DNA of 64,000 bases from Saposhnikovia divaricata (Eukaryota > Streptophyta > Magnoliopsida > Apiales > Apiaceae). Under the pieces are notes generated by a model. It did no database searches and was not told the DNA's origin. It saw only the letters and a list, made by a program, of their open reading frames with translations. Below are positions 1 through 10,258 of this stretch, piece by piece (position 1 is the stretch's first letter; each line of letters begins with the position of its first letter). The position numbers and the translations under genes were made by a program. The stretch covers positions 102,726,580 to 102,790,579 of the forward strand of contig CM071595.1 of assembly GCA_036435485.1 (NCBI GenBank), in the 5' to 3' direction.

Positions 1-883
1 GTAATGTGTTGCTACAACCTCGAGAAAAAAAGTTTTCTCAAGCTTCGACTTCTTGAAAGAAATCACTACTGAAAGAATGAGAGATGTGTCTCTATATAGA
101 CTAATCTTTCTCTAACATCTTAGTCACGTGGGTCACGGAGCTGTTGTCATTTTCAAGTGGCAGCTCCTCACAAGTTGCCCACCCATGTGACCTTTCCTAA
201 AATGTTATACAAACAGAGTTATCATTAAGCATAAGGCATTCTGGGTTCTTTCTAAAATTAGCTATAACAATTCTAGTAGATGCAGACTTGTCATACTCTT
301 GAATTGTCGAGCCTCGTCTTGTGATCTCTCAAGCTTCTGTCGTACTCTTGCAGGTCTGCTATAATCTTTGACGAATTGCAGCAAATCTGTTTCTCGAACA
401 TCTAAACTATCACGGGGGTTTCACTGAGATAAAATTCCCAAATCAAATAATTTAGTGAGACAGTAACCTTTGCCGCCAAGTTTGCTGTCATAGGAATATT
501 CAGTAGTTGACAGTATGAGCTCCCGCCAATGTTGCTGTCGGAACTCCAAACTTGCTGTCAAGTGTGAGAATGTTGCTGTCCCATGCTTCAGCCAATGTTG
601 CTGTCAAATGAGACTTGCTGTCGTGACCTTGCAACATGCAGTCTTCTTGTAACGTTACTATCAATGTATTGACAGTAACTTTATTATTGTTGTCGAACTG
701 ATGTATTCTCTTGAGGCTTGAACATATCAATGAACTTCTTCCAAGATACATACTTATTACATTTCAGCAATTATTTGATTACAAGAACACACTCTGGCTG
801 TGACAGTATGTTCTACTTAGCCTATACAAATAAACTAAGTACTAGTTAAGTTGTCTCTACGCTAACACGCATAAATCCTAACA
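1..883. mobile_element. LTR-like fragment, left end outside the window
   Basis: No coding potential is visible. Between about 480 and 625 the octamer TTGCTGTC occurs six times at 20-50 bp spacing, like the short-motif repeats seen in the Sirevirus LTR later in this window. The block ends at CCTAACA, a typical LTR terminus ending in CA. The start lies outside the window and no partner LTR is visible, so this is a tentative call based on texture and terminus only. Confidence 0.3.
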
Positions 884-889
884 TATACT

Positions 890-1445
890 GTTTTTGAGAT
901 TCTTTAAAATGTTTTGAGAATTTTTAACATGATTTTTTATTCTATTTTTTAGAAATTCTTTAAGGTGTTTTGAGTAATATAAGATGTAGATTTTAAGGTT
1001 TTCTAAAGTATTTTGAGATTTTTTAATTTTTTTTTGGAACATACATTACTGAGTTTTAGTTACAACATTTTTTTATAGTTTCTTCGATGTGTCTTCCAAT
1101 ATTTTGATATTTTTAGAAATTTAACTTTTTATTTTAATTTTAGGTGTTTTTAAGAATATAAAATATTAATTTGTCATATACCATATTTTTCTTTAGATTT
1201 CTAAATGTATTTCTTAAAATGCATAATTGTTAAATTCCTTCCTATATATTTTTAAAATATTCATTTTTGAGTTATCCAAATTCCTTCATATATTTTATTT
1301 TTAAAATTATTTTATGCGTTTTAGTGATTCTTTAAGGGGTTTTGAATTATACTTTGAAATATATCATTTGAGATTTTCTAAAGTATTTTAAGAATCTTTA
1401 AGATGTTTTAAAAATTATTTTAAATATTTCAAATAAATACCATTA
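890..1445. repeat. Degenerate AT-rich tandem repeat
   Basis: A loose unit reading roughly GATTCTTTAAGGTGTTTTGAG recurs several times (near 897, 954, 1003, 1328, 1370 and 1395), with variants such as TTTTCTAAAGTATTTTGAG. Units are diverged and unevenly spaced, as in an old satellite or tandem block. There is no ORF. From 1446 to 1960 only unremarkable AT-rich sequence is seen. Confidence 0.4.
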
Positions 1446-1960
1446 AATTTTGTCTTACTTCACGGTATCCAAAGACCAAAAGGATGCTTGAGGCCTAAAA
1501 ACCAAAACAAAGATCACGCCAATGATTTTGCATTAGCAAATCAACTACTTGTTTTTGCCAATAACAATCTGCAATGCCCCCGACAACTTGTTATATAATT
1601 GAATTTTCTTGAATTTTCAGTTAATAAAATGATCATGCAAACATAGGACCCATTCAGCCTCTTGAGAAAGAACTGCATTAGTCATCTACCTGATTTCATG
1701 ATTGACCATCCTCAAACAAGAAATTTATGTCGCATATAGAAATAAAATGAAAGAGGCAGCAAAAAAATCAAGACATCTACGTTCTTGTAACTTCATATCA
1801 CAAGCAGCAAAACATATAAAACCACCTGAAGCATATCTTTGGTACTAAAATTGATAATCCAACCACTGTTGTGTGCATCTTGAACTAACACTTCAAGGCA
1901 ACAACCTTTCAAACACCCATCATGTAGAAATAGTTAAAAGCATCACCTGCATCTTTGTTA

Positions 1961-2866
1961 TTTTTTTTGAACCAACGAGAAATCTTCATTAAACCATATC
2001 AAAATTACATAGAGACAGCAATTCACGAGGGGCATTGCTCTCTTCAAAAACACAATCAGCCTCTAAACAAGATGACCTAGTTAGAAAGTGGGCAACATTG
2101 TTTGTGGATCATCTTACGAAGATTAAATTATAATCACTCAAGCACTCAATCAGATACTTACAGTCCTGAACAACTAAGCCAAATAGCGATAACATTTTAT
2201 TCGTACTCCTAACTGCATGCACCAGTTGTTGACGGTCTGACTCAACTATTACTCTGCTCCATTGCATTTCCATACCCCAGCTTAATGCTTCCTTTAAACC
2301 CATAGCTTCAGCAATATCTGGGGATAAATCACCTTCTCGTGATTTGCTTCTGGCCTGCATTAGACGACCATTACAATCTCTGGCAACAAATCCAACTCCA
2401 TACCTTCCTTCGTCTTCGAAAATCGCCGCATCTACATTCACCTTGACTACGTCTAACGGAGGCCTAAGCCAATGCTCTTTACCATCACTCGGTTTAGATA
2501 AACCAGAGAGAGGTGCAAACTCATGTTTTTGAGCTGACTCCCAATGTACAAGGGTAACCTGTGCAGAAGCAACAACACCGTCAACAGTAGGCTGAATATT
2601 AGACCATACCAGATTATTACGAGCTCTCCAGACTGCCCAGCGGATCATAACAGCATTCGCACACATTGCTCGACTCTCCTGATTGAATAATGAGTCCAAC
2701 CAGCTTGCAAAGGTAATTCCAGAAGGCAAGCTCTGCCAAATACCTGCTTTCTGGGAACATTGCTTTATAAACGGGAAATCCAATAAAATATGACTGATGG
2801 ACTCACTAGCAGCTTGACACATTGGGCAAATAATCGGAATTCCTCAACAGACTTCTATCTGAGTTG
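1961..2866 (-). pseudogene. LINE (L1-type) ORF2 C-terminus and 3' end, first part
   Basis: Read on the minus strand, 2822-2109 encodes the end of a plant non-LTR retrotransposon ORF2: the tail of the zf-RVT zinc-binding domain, then a plant RNase H-like (RVT_3) domain with KVNVDAAIFEDEGRYGVGFV, an IAEAMGLKEAL segment and a VIVESD motif. An in-frame TGA follows FVR at about 2109, and matching residues (VAHFLTRSSC) continue beyond it. A frameshift separates this frame from the zinc-finger frame near 2830. The element ends at a run of T on the plus strand at 1961-1968, which is the poly(A) tail in its own orientation. A Copia element splits it; the rest is at 9404-9685. It is 5' truncated and dead. 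Confidence 0.8.
2862..2866. repeat. Target site duplication AGTTG (left) of the intact Copia element
   Basis: AGTTG lies directly before the 5' LTR and again directly after the 3' LTR at 9399-9403. Removing the element and one copy rejoins the LINE zinc-finger region, so this is the real insertion site. Confidence 0.9.
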
Positions 2867-3306
2867 TGTTAGATTATATTTTATAATCTAATAATAATTA
2901 TGGGCTTACAAATTAAAGACAATTATATTTAATGTTTATTCTATATTTGTACTAATTAAGTGGTCTTAAATAAAGAGTCCAATAACATCTTATTCGGTAT
3001 GGGCTTTGTAATGTGTAATACCCAATAGTAATCTGATTAGGGTTAATGGGGTCTAATTAGAGTACTATATAAAGAACACAATAGGGTCTTGGTCCCCAAG
3101 GCTAATTCACAACCTCTACTCCTCTATTCCCATCAGTCTGAGAGAGATACGGCTAGAGGCGAATCAAGTCTGTGGAAGATCAAGTCCCATAATCCGTATT
3201 CATATCTACTGTCATGGAATCAGGTACGCTTTCGTACTACAGTTTTATCATGTAACCTTGATAATATCGCATAAGATGATCCGTGGTTATTTATTTAGAT
3301 CTAACA
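2867..3306 (+). repeat. 5' LTR of the intact Copia element (440 bp)
   Basis: Starts TGTTAGATTA and ends GATCTAACA, giving the inverted termini TGTTAGA/TCTAACA. A TATA-like ACTATATAAAG lies at about 3063, followed by a transcribed-looking R/U5 part. Its twin is at 8959-9398. Confidence 0.93.
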
Positions 3307-3308
3307 AT

Positions 3309-3321
3309 TGGTATCCGAGCC
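3309..3321 (+). promoter_or_regulatory. Primer binding site (initiator tRNA-Met type)
   Basis: TGGTATCCGAGCC lies 2 bp inside the 5' LTR. The usual Copia sequence is TGGTATCAGAGC, complementary to the 3' end of initiator tRNA-Met; one base differs from that pattern. Confidence 0.8.
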
Positions 3322-4478
3322 TATCTTATGTTGAGTTACTAAGGTTGATCATATTTTATATGATTGTTAAATTAATAACCGTGCGCATGATTAATTCTTG
3401 TTTTCGAGGTTATGTATGTATATGTATACGCCTCAGAGTTTTTTTTTATGTTTTGGTGCATATTTTTTTTTTTGCGAATTAATTGGGCATTTTCAATGTT
3501 TTAAGCTTCTGGTTGCATGACTTTGTATAATTATTGTGTAGTAATTAGCATGTTAATGATGATTACATGCGATTAACAGCCAATATGGAATCAGCTCCTT
3601 AGGTTCTTGATTTGTGCGTTTTCTATGTACGGCACAATCACAGTCGTTAAGCATCTGGTCTATTTGTTTATTTGTAATATATGACCATGATATATGGGTA
3701 CTATGTTGTGTTCACATGATTTGATCTTTGGCCAGTTAACTAATTTAGATCATGCATATGCAAATATAGTGGTATTAAATTTCTTGTTTAATGAGTACCG
3801 AAAGGATTACTATTCAAGTTACAAGTTGTATTCGGTGAAAAATTTTTTTTAAATTTTCTTAATGACTTGTAACATGGTTGTAAATATATTAAAATATATG
3901 GTGTTTGTTTTAATATTTTTTACAATGATACGGATTTTGGGCACATTTTTTTTAAAGAAAGAAATTTATTTTCTTGTCCTTTTATTTCGCGAATAAGTGA
4001 GTTGAAGCAAAATATTGCCAAAGTGATATTTATGTGTAGATTTATTTTTTTTTGAAATAATAGGATGTGTATGTTTATTATTTATGCGTTATAATAATCG
4101 GCCCAAAGGAAGATTATTTAATGGCCAAATAATAAATATACGTGCGGGGATAAATATGTAATAATTATAAGTTTTTCATGTGAGTAATAAACCGGCCCAA
4201 AGGAAGGTTATTACTTGACCGAATTTATTATTAATATTTGATTTCTGCGTGGAGATTACCACTTGCAAGTTAATATTTCTGTCCAAAGACTAAATATTAA
4301 TGTTGTGCTAGGTATCTTGTTTGAATGGGCCCACACACACTATAGTATTTAAATTCATGTTTTTTTTTTGTGTGCTATTATGTATGCATATGACATGATT
4401 TTTCCATTATTCGAGCTTATATTTTTTTTTTGTTCTAAATTGCTAGTTAATAAATCTGCTGCTAATATAACTGCCAAC

Positions 4479-7400
4479 ATGAACTCCATTCCTGTGCTTA
4501 ACGGCACAAACTTTAAGAGCTGGAAAGAGAACGTTCTGTTAGTTCTCGGCTGCATGGATTTAGACTATGCTATAAGGAAAGAACAACCTCCTTCTCTTAC
4601 AGATAAAAGTTCTGATACTGAGAAATTGAACTTTGAGAAGTGGGAGCGTTCGAATCGCTTAAGTCTAATGATGATTAAGCGCAGCATTCCTGAAGCATTC
4701 AGGGGCGGTATGTCTAATGACTCCGATGAGGTATCTGTTAAGGATTTCCTTGATGAGCTTGAAAAGCGTTTTGCGAAAAACGAAAAGGCTGAAACAAGTA
4801 AGCTTTTGGCTGATCTTGTTCAGATGAGGTATAAAGCTAAAGGAAATATTCGTGAGTACATTATGGAGATGTCTAACATCGCTTCAAAACTTAAGGCACT
4901 AAAGCTTGACTTGTCTGATGACTTGCTTGTTCATTTGGTACTTATCTCTCTTCCTGCACAATACGGTCAATTTATAGTGAGTTATAATACTCAGAAGGAT
5001 AAGTGGACTCTGAATGAGCTCATTTCACATTGTGTGCAAGAGGAAGATAGATTGAAGCGTGAAAAGACTGAAAGTGCTCATGTTGCAACTACCTCAAAGG
5101 TTAATCACCGAAAGAGGACTAAAGATAAGGAGACTGCAGTGGGAAAATCACAGCCTAAGAAACAAAAGACTCAGGATCAAGCTGTTACTTGTTTCTTTTG
5201 TAAGAAATCTGGGCATGTGAAGAAGGATTGTCCCAAGTACGTCGCATGGCGTATAAAGAAAGGTAGATTTTTCACTTTTGTCTGTTCTGAAGTCAATTTG
5301 ACTTCTGTGCCTAGTAATACATGGTGGGTAGATTCTGGTGCTACTACTCACACAAGTATTTCTATGCAGGGTTGCATTTGGAGCCGGAAACCAAGTGATG
5401 CTGAAAGATTCATCTATGTGGGTGATGGCAATGCAGTTCCAGTTGAAGCTATTGGCATTTTTAGATTGTTTTTTGAGACTGGTCATTTTGTTGAATTAAG
5501 AGAGACTTATGTAGTACCGTCATTTAGACGGAATTTGGTTTCTATTTCTGTTTTGGACAAGTACGGTTACTCTTGTTCATTTGGAGATAATAAATTTAGT
5601 CTATTTCTTAATTCTTCTTTGGTTGCGACTGGTTCTTTGATTGATAATTTATATATGCTAAATACAATTGCTTCACATAATGAATCCTTGCAAACAACAT
5701 CAAGAGGTACAAAACGAAAATTAGCAAGAGAGAATTCTGCTATGTTATGGCATAAGCGCTTAGGACATATCTCTAAAGGGAGACTAGAGAGACTTGTGTC
5801 ACATGGAATACTTGAATCTCTTGATTATTCAGACCTTAATGTATGCATTGAGTGTATTAAGGGTAAACAGACAAATATAAGGAAATTAAGTGCAAATAGG
5901 AGTAATGGTGTCTTACAGTTGATACATACTGATATATGTGGTCCATTCCCTACAGCTTCTTGGAATGGTCAACAGTATTTTATCACTTTTATAGACGACT
6001 ATTCTCGATATGGGTACTTATATTTAATTCATGAAAAGTCACAAGCTTTGGACGTGTTTAAAGTCTTCAAAGCCGAAGTTGAAAATCAGCTTCGTGAGAA
6101 GATTAAAGCTGTCAGATCTGATCGTGGTGGTGAGTACTATGGTCGGTATGACGGATCCGGTGAACAACGTCCTGGATCTTTTGCTAAATTCCTAGAGGAA
6201 TGCGGAATCGTCCCACAATACACAATGCCTGGGCAACCACGCATGAATGGTGTTGCTGAGAGACGAAACAGAACGCTTAAGGACATGGTAAGAAGTATGA
6301 TTAGTCACTCTTCTTTACCAGAAGCACTCTGGGGAGATGCACTTAAGACTGCAGCCTACATACTAAATAGAGTACCTAGCAAAGCAGTAGCAAAAACCCC
6401 TTATGAATTGTGGACTAAGAAACCACTTAGTCTCAATCATTTACATGTGTGGGGTTGTCCAGCTGAGGCAAGGCTTTACAAGCCGCATGAAAATAAACTG
6501 GACTCAAGAACTGTTAGTTGCTATTTTGTTGGGTATCCTGAAAAAACAAAGGGTTTCAAGTTTTTTGATCCTTTGACAAAGTCTTTTTTCGAAACGGGAA
6601 ATGCTAGATTTCTTGAGGATGTTGAGTTTGAGGGGGAAGATAAAGTCAGGGATGTTGTCTTTGAGGAAGAATCAGTTTCTTTGCCTCATGTAGTTCAAGA
6701 CAACAATGTGGATATACCTGCACAGTTTCCCACTCAAAATCAAGATGATGCTCAAGAAGAGCAAACTCAACAAACTCAAGATGAAGTGCCACTTAGGCGA
6801 TCCACTAGAGACAGAAGAAGTGCAATTTCGGATGATTATATTGTATTTCTTCAAGAGCATGAGTTTGACATAGGGATTATGGAAGATGATCCTATCAACT
6901 TCCAACAAGCCAAACGAAGTGCTAATAGTCAAAAGTGGATTGAAGCTATGAATGATGAGATGAAATCCATGAAGGACAATGACGTTTGGGATCTTGTCAA
7001 GTTGCCTGAAGGTGCGAAAGCAATTGAGTGTAAGTGGATATTTAAAACCAAAAGGGATTCAAATGGCAATATTGAAAGATATAAAGCGCGTCTAGTCGCA
7101 AAGGGTTTTACTCAGAGAGAAGGCATTGATTACAAAGAAACTTTCTCTCCAGTATCATCGAAAGATTCTTTTAGGACAATAATGGCACTTGTGGCTCATT
7201 TTGATTTAGAGCTACACCAGATGGATGTCAAAACAGCTTTTCTCAATGGTGACATTGATGAAACGATATACATGAAACAACCAGAAAACTTTGAAATTGG
7301 TGATCCAAAGTCTATGGTTTGTAAACTTAAACGATCCATCTATGGTACAAAACAAGCTTCCCGTATGTGGAATCGCAAATTTCATCAAACCATTGTCTCA

Positions 7401-8471
7401 TACGGTTTTGAGTCCAATATTGTTGAAAAATGCATATATCACAAGTTCAGTGGGAGTAAATTTATATTTCTTGTGCTTTATGTCGATGATATACTATTGG
7501 CTTGTAACAATATAGGCTTATTGCACGAAACCAAAAGATTTCTTGCTTCTCGTTTTGAGATGAAGGATCTTGGTGACGCCTCTTTTGTATTAGGAATTAA
7601 GATACATCGAGATCGTTCTCGAGGTATCCTTGGGTTATCACAAAAGAGCTATATTGATAAGGTGCTTGCTAAGTTTGGCATGAAAGATTGTGCACAAATA
7701 AGTACTCCTGTTGCTAAGGGAGATAAGTTTAGTCTCAAACAGTGCCCTAAGAATGATCATGAAGGAAAGGAGATGCAGAATATTCCATATGCTTCGGCTA
7801 TTGGGAGTCTTATGTATGCTCAAGTTTGTACCCGGCCGGATTTGGCATTCATTGTGGGTATGTTAAGCAGATATTCGAGTAACCCTGGAATGGATCATTG
7901 GATTGCAATTAAACGGGTTATGAGGTACTTGCAAAGAACAAAAGATTACATGCTTGTTTATCGGAAGTCGGAAAATTTGGAGATCATTGGGTATTCCGAT
8001 TCTGATCTTGCTGGTTGCATAGATACAAGAAAATCTACTTCTGGTTATGTTTTCATGTTAGCTGGAGGAGCTATATCTTGGAGAAGTGCTAAACAGACAC
8101 TTATAGCTCAATCTACCATGGAAGCAGAGTTTATAGCATGTTATGAGGCAACAAATCATGCTATATGGTTACGGAATTTTGTTACAGGATTGCGGGTTGT
8201 AGATGGAATTGAAAGACCATTAAAAGTTTACTGTGACAATCGTTCAGCAACTGAGTTTTCAAATAATAATGGAAGCTCCGCAGCTTCTAGACATATTGAT
8301 ATTAAATATCTAGTTGTCATAGAGAGAGTGCAAAATCAGATAGTGTCTATTGAGCATATAGGAACAAATTTTATGCTAGCAGACCCACTTACTAAAGCTT
8401 TGACACCTAAGGTCTTTCTTGGGCATACTGCTCATATGGGTGTTGTCTCATTGGAGGATATTCAGTTTTAG
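4479..8471 (+). CDS. Copia gag-pol polyprotein (intact, 1330 aa)
   Basis: One uninterrupted frame. The start is the Met at 4479 (MNSIPVLNGTNFKSW), because this is where the gag homology typical of plant Copia elements begins; the frame is open upstream, but those residues look like leader translation. Domains in order: UBN2-type gag (about 5-200), CCHC zinc knuckle CFFCKKSGHVKKDC (about 238-251), aspartic protease with WWVDSGATTH (Asp about 284), GAG-pre-integrase HHCC region (about 420-460), integrase core with D in HTDICGPF, D in VRSDRGGEY and E in VAERRNRT, reverse transcriptase with YVDD (about 1000), and Ty1-type RNase H with GYSDSDLAG and the distal STMEAEF. No stop or frameshift is seen. 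It should supply all functions for copying and integration of the element. Confidence 0.93.
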   Translation: MNSIPVLNGTNFKSWKENVLLVLGCMDLDYAIRKEQPPSLTDKSSDTEKLNFEKWERSNRLSLMMIKRSIPEAFRGGMSNDSDEVSVKDFLDELEKRFAKNEKAETSKLLADLVQMRYKAKGNIREYIMEMSNIASKLKALKLDLSDDLLVHLVLISLPAQYGQFIVSYNTQKDKWTLNELISHCVQEEDRLKREKTESAHVATTSKVNHRKRTKDKETAVGKSQPKKQKTQDQAVTCFFCKKSGHVKKDCPKYVAWRIKKGRFFTFVCSEVNLTSVPSNTWWVDSGATTHTSISMQGCIWSRKPSDAERFIYVGDGNAVPVEAIGIFRLFFETGHFVELRETYVVPSFRRNLVSISVLDKYGYSCSFGDNKFSLFLNSSLVATGSLIDNLYMLNTIASHNESLQTTSRGTKRKLARENSAMLWHKRLGHISKGRLERLVSHGILESLDYSDLNVCIECIKGKQTNIRKLSANRSNGVLQLIHTDICGPFPTASWNGQQYFITFIDDYSRYGYLYLIHEKSQALDVFKVFKAEVENQLREKIKAVRSDRGGEYYGRYDGSGEQRPGSFAKFLEECGIVPQYTMPGQPRMNGVAERRNRTLKDMVRSMISHSSLPEALWGDALKTAAYILNRVPSKAVAKTPYELWTKKPLSLNHLHVWGCPAEARLYKPHENKLDSRTVSCYFVGYPEKTKGFKFFDPLTKSFFETGNARFLEDVEFEGEDKVRDVVFEEESVSLPHVVQDNNVDIPAQFPTQNQDDAQEEQTQQTQDEVPLRRSTRDRRSAISDDYIVFLQEHEFDIGIMEDDPINFQQAKRSANSQKWIEAMNDEMKSMKDNDVWDLVKLPEGAKAIECKWIFKTKRDSNGNIERYKARLVAKGFTQREGIDYKETFSPVSSKDSFRTIMALVAHFDLELHQMDVKTAFLNGDIDETIYMKQPENFEIGDPKSMVCKLKRSIYGTKQASRMWNRKFHQTIVSYGFESNIVEKCIYHKFSGSKFIFLVLYVDDILLACNNIGLLHETKRFLASRFEMKDLGDASFVLGIKIHRDRSRGILGLSQKSYIDKVLAKFGMKDCAQISTPVAKGDKFSLKQCPKNDHEGKEMQNIPYASAIGSLMYAQVCTRPDLAFIVGMLSRYSSNPGMDHWIAIKRVMRYLQRTKDYMLVYRKSENLEIIGYSDSDLAGCIDTRKSTSGYVFMLAGGAISWRSAKQTLIAQSTMEAEFIACYEATNHAIWLRNFVTGLRVVDGIERPLKVYCDNRSATEFSNNNGSSAASRHIDIKYLVVIERVQNQIVSIEHIGTNFMLADPLTKALTPKVFLGHTAHMGVVSLEDIQF

Positions 8472-8958
8472 TGGGAGTTTTTTTTTTTGTTTTGTTCCTG
8501 TCTTAGGTACTCAGTTTTGATATTGACACTATGGTGATACATTATGTATATTTGAGTTTCTGCAGAATAAAGTTATTTTTCTTTTATTTTATTCTCTCTA
8601 TTGTTCTATATGAGCTATCTCTTTCAATTGTGGTTTTGACATAAAGTTTGAAAGAATAAAGATTGATCTCACTAAGGTATTAAGGACCAATTGGAAATAG
8701 GCATGATTGAGATCACATTGCATGTAATTTCCAGTTACACATCCATACTTGATCTATGTCATTGAATATATTTATGTAGTGATCATTGAGGATCGAGTTA
8801 CGACAATGTGACGAAGGTCGCTTTGGTTCCATGTTTATATATGAGATGGACCAGATTGACTAAGGAAGATGTTTTCTAAAGAATAAACAATTTTGTGCGC
8901 ACTTATGGTTATTGAATGTAATTGTTGTTTGGAACAATTTGTAGCCCAAGTGGGAGAT
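8472..8958 (+). other. Copia 3' untranslated region and polypurine tract
   Basis: About 490 bp without an ORF between the gag-pol stop and the 3' LTR. A plus-strand primer, AAGTGGGAGAT, abuts the LTR at 8948-8958. A similar GTGGGAG follows the stop codon at 8471. Confidence 0.75.
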
Positions 8959-9398
8959 TGTTAGATTATATTTTATAATCTAATAATAATTATGGGCTTA
9001 CAAATTAAAGACAATTATATTTAATGTTTATTCTATATTTGTACTAATTAAGTGGTCTTAAATAAAGAGTCCAATAACATCTTATTCGGTATGGGCTTTG
9101 TAATGTGTAATACCCAATAGTAATCTGATTAGGGTTAATGGGGTCTAATTAGAGTACTATATAAAGAACACAATAGGGTCTTGGTCCCCAAGGCTAATTC
9201 ACAACCTCTACTCCTCTATTCCCATCAGTCTGAGAGATATACGGCTAGAGGCGAATCAAGTCTGTGGAAGATCAAGTCCCATAATCCGTATTCATATCTA
9301 CTGTCATGGAATCAGGTACGCTTTCGTACTACAGTTTTATCATGTAACCTTGATAATATCGCATAAGATGATCCGTGGTTATTTATTTAGATCTAACA
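8959..9398 (+). repeat. 3' LTR of the intact Copia element (440 bp)
   Basis: Same length and, by eye, about one substitution from the 5' LTR. It is followed directly by AGTTG at 9399-9403, the right target duplication. Confidence 0.93.
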
Positions 9399-9403
9399 AG
9401 TTG

Positions 9404-9685
9404 CACACGGGTAGGAAGGCAACCTCTAAGAGCTCGCCAAAGGAAATCTTTCACCTTTGCTGGGATCTTCAAATTCCAGAGGTTTCTCCAAAACCCCGAA
9501 TTATCTTCTGTATGAGCTTCCTCCTTGCCATCCTGGAGATAATTATAAGCACTTCTCACTGAGTAGAGGCCACTCTTCTCTTTTTCCCAATACCAACCAT
9601 CCTCCCTTTGATTAAAAGATAAAGGAATTCCTTGAAAAAGACAACAATCAGGAGGATGAAAAAGATCCTCTAAAACTAATGACCT
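9404..9685 (-). pseudogene. LINE ORF2 zinc-binding region, second part
   Basis: On the minus strand this encodes the zf-RVT domain of the same LINE as 1961-2866. Visible pieces are DGWYWEKEKSGLYSVRSAY, then a stretch with FWRNLWNLKIPAKVKDFLWR, then ALRGCLPTRVQL running up to the Copia insertion site. The pattern (W..SG.YSVRSAY, FLWRAL, GCLPTR) is characteristic. The fragment is 5' truncated near 9685, where recognisable sequence ends; no RT core is present. From 9686 to 9866 nothing is recognised. Confidence 0.8.
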
Positions 9686-9866
9686 GTGAATACAAAAAAT
9701 GAATTAATGCAGAACACCAAACAGAACTCTAAATATGTATAGTAAACAAAAGATTTAAAACTGGTTTCAAGGATACTAGTTAAAAAGGATATGGTTCATC
9801 CTTACCTTACGAAAACATGTAGAAAGAATCCATTAGTTAAAAACACAGAACAAATGACCTTATATC

Positions 9867-10201
9867 TGTTGGAGGCCCATCTCTTAAATGGGCTAAACTG
9901 AAGAACCCAGGACAGATTGTAGGCCCATCTGAATGAAGCCCATTAAACGTGGGACATGACACCCCATGTCGCCCACTCTTCAGATAACCGCCCGAGGAGG
10001 AGAGAATATGGTTTGGTCAGGTTCAATCTCTCATTCATTCATAACTTACGCAGAATACACAAACTCTCTACGTTCAAAATATCTTACTAAAACCGACTAA
10101 ATTATTCTCACGCCGGAGGTGAATCGGGGGGCCAATCCCTCGCATTCTTCTTCATTGCAGGTCCGACCGAACCAAGGTCCGGGAGAAATCCAGTCGTAAC
10201 A
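9867..10201 (+). repeat. 5' LTR of the Tat-like Gypsy element (about 335 bp)
   Basis: Begins TGTTGGAGGCCC and ends AGTCGTAACA, directly before the PBS-like sequence. The terminal TG..CA and the position before the PBS define it. No second copy exists in the window, so its 5' boundary is inferred. Confidence 0.65.
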
Positions 10202-10221
10202 TTTGGAGCCGTCTGTAGGAA
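10202..10221 (+). promoter_or_regulatory. Gypsy primer binding site
   Basis: TTTGGAGCCGTCTGTAGGAA follows the LTR. Plant Gypsy elements commonly have TTGGCGCCGTCTGTGGGAA here; the differences fit decay of CpG and G-rich positions. Confidence 0.65.
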
Positions 10222-10258
10222 CGTAGAGATACATTTGTGTTGAGATTTACCAGAAGCT

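Larger units (their letters stand above)
2867..9398 (+). mobile_element. Intact Ty1/Copia LTR retrotransposon
   Basis: A 6.5-kb complete element: 5' LTR (2867-3306), a primer binding site for initiator tRNA-Met, a leader of about 1.1 kb, one open gag-pol frame, a polypurine tract and the 3' LTR (8959-9398). It is flanked by the 5-bp duplication AGTTG. The two 440-bp LTRs differ by eye at about one position (GAGAGAGATACG versus GAGAGATATACG), so the insertion is very recent. The order protease, integrase, RT, RNase H is diagnostic for Copia. It sits inside a LINE fragment. Coding region and control sites look intact, so it may still be able to move. Confidence 0.93.

Noticed and set aside
5148..7823. 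ORFs overlapping Copia gag-pol in other frames
   Set aside because: They are shadows of the long polyprotein frame and have no recognisable domains.
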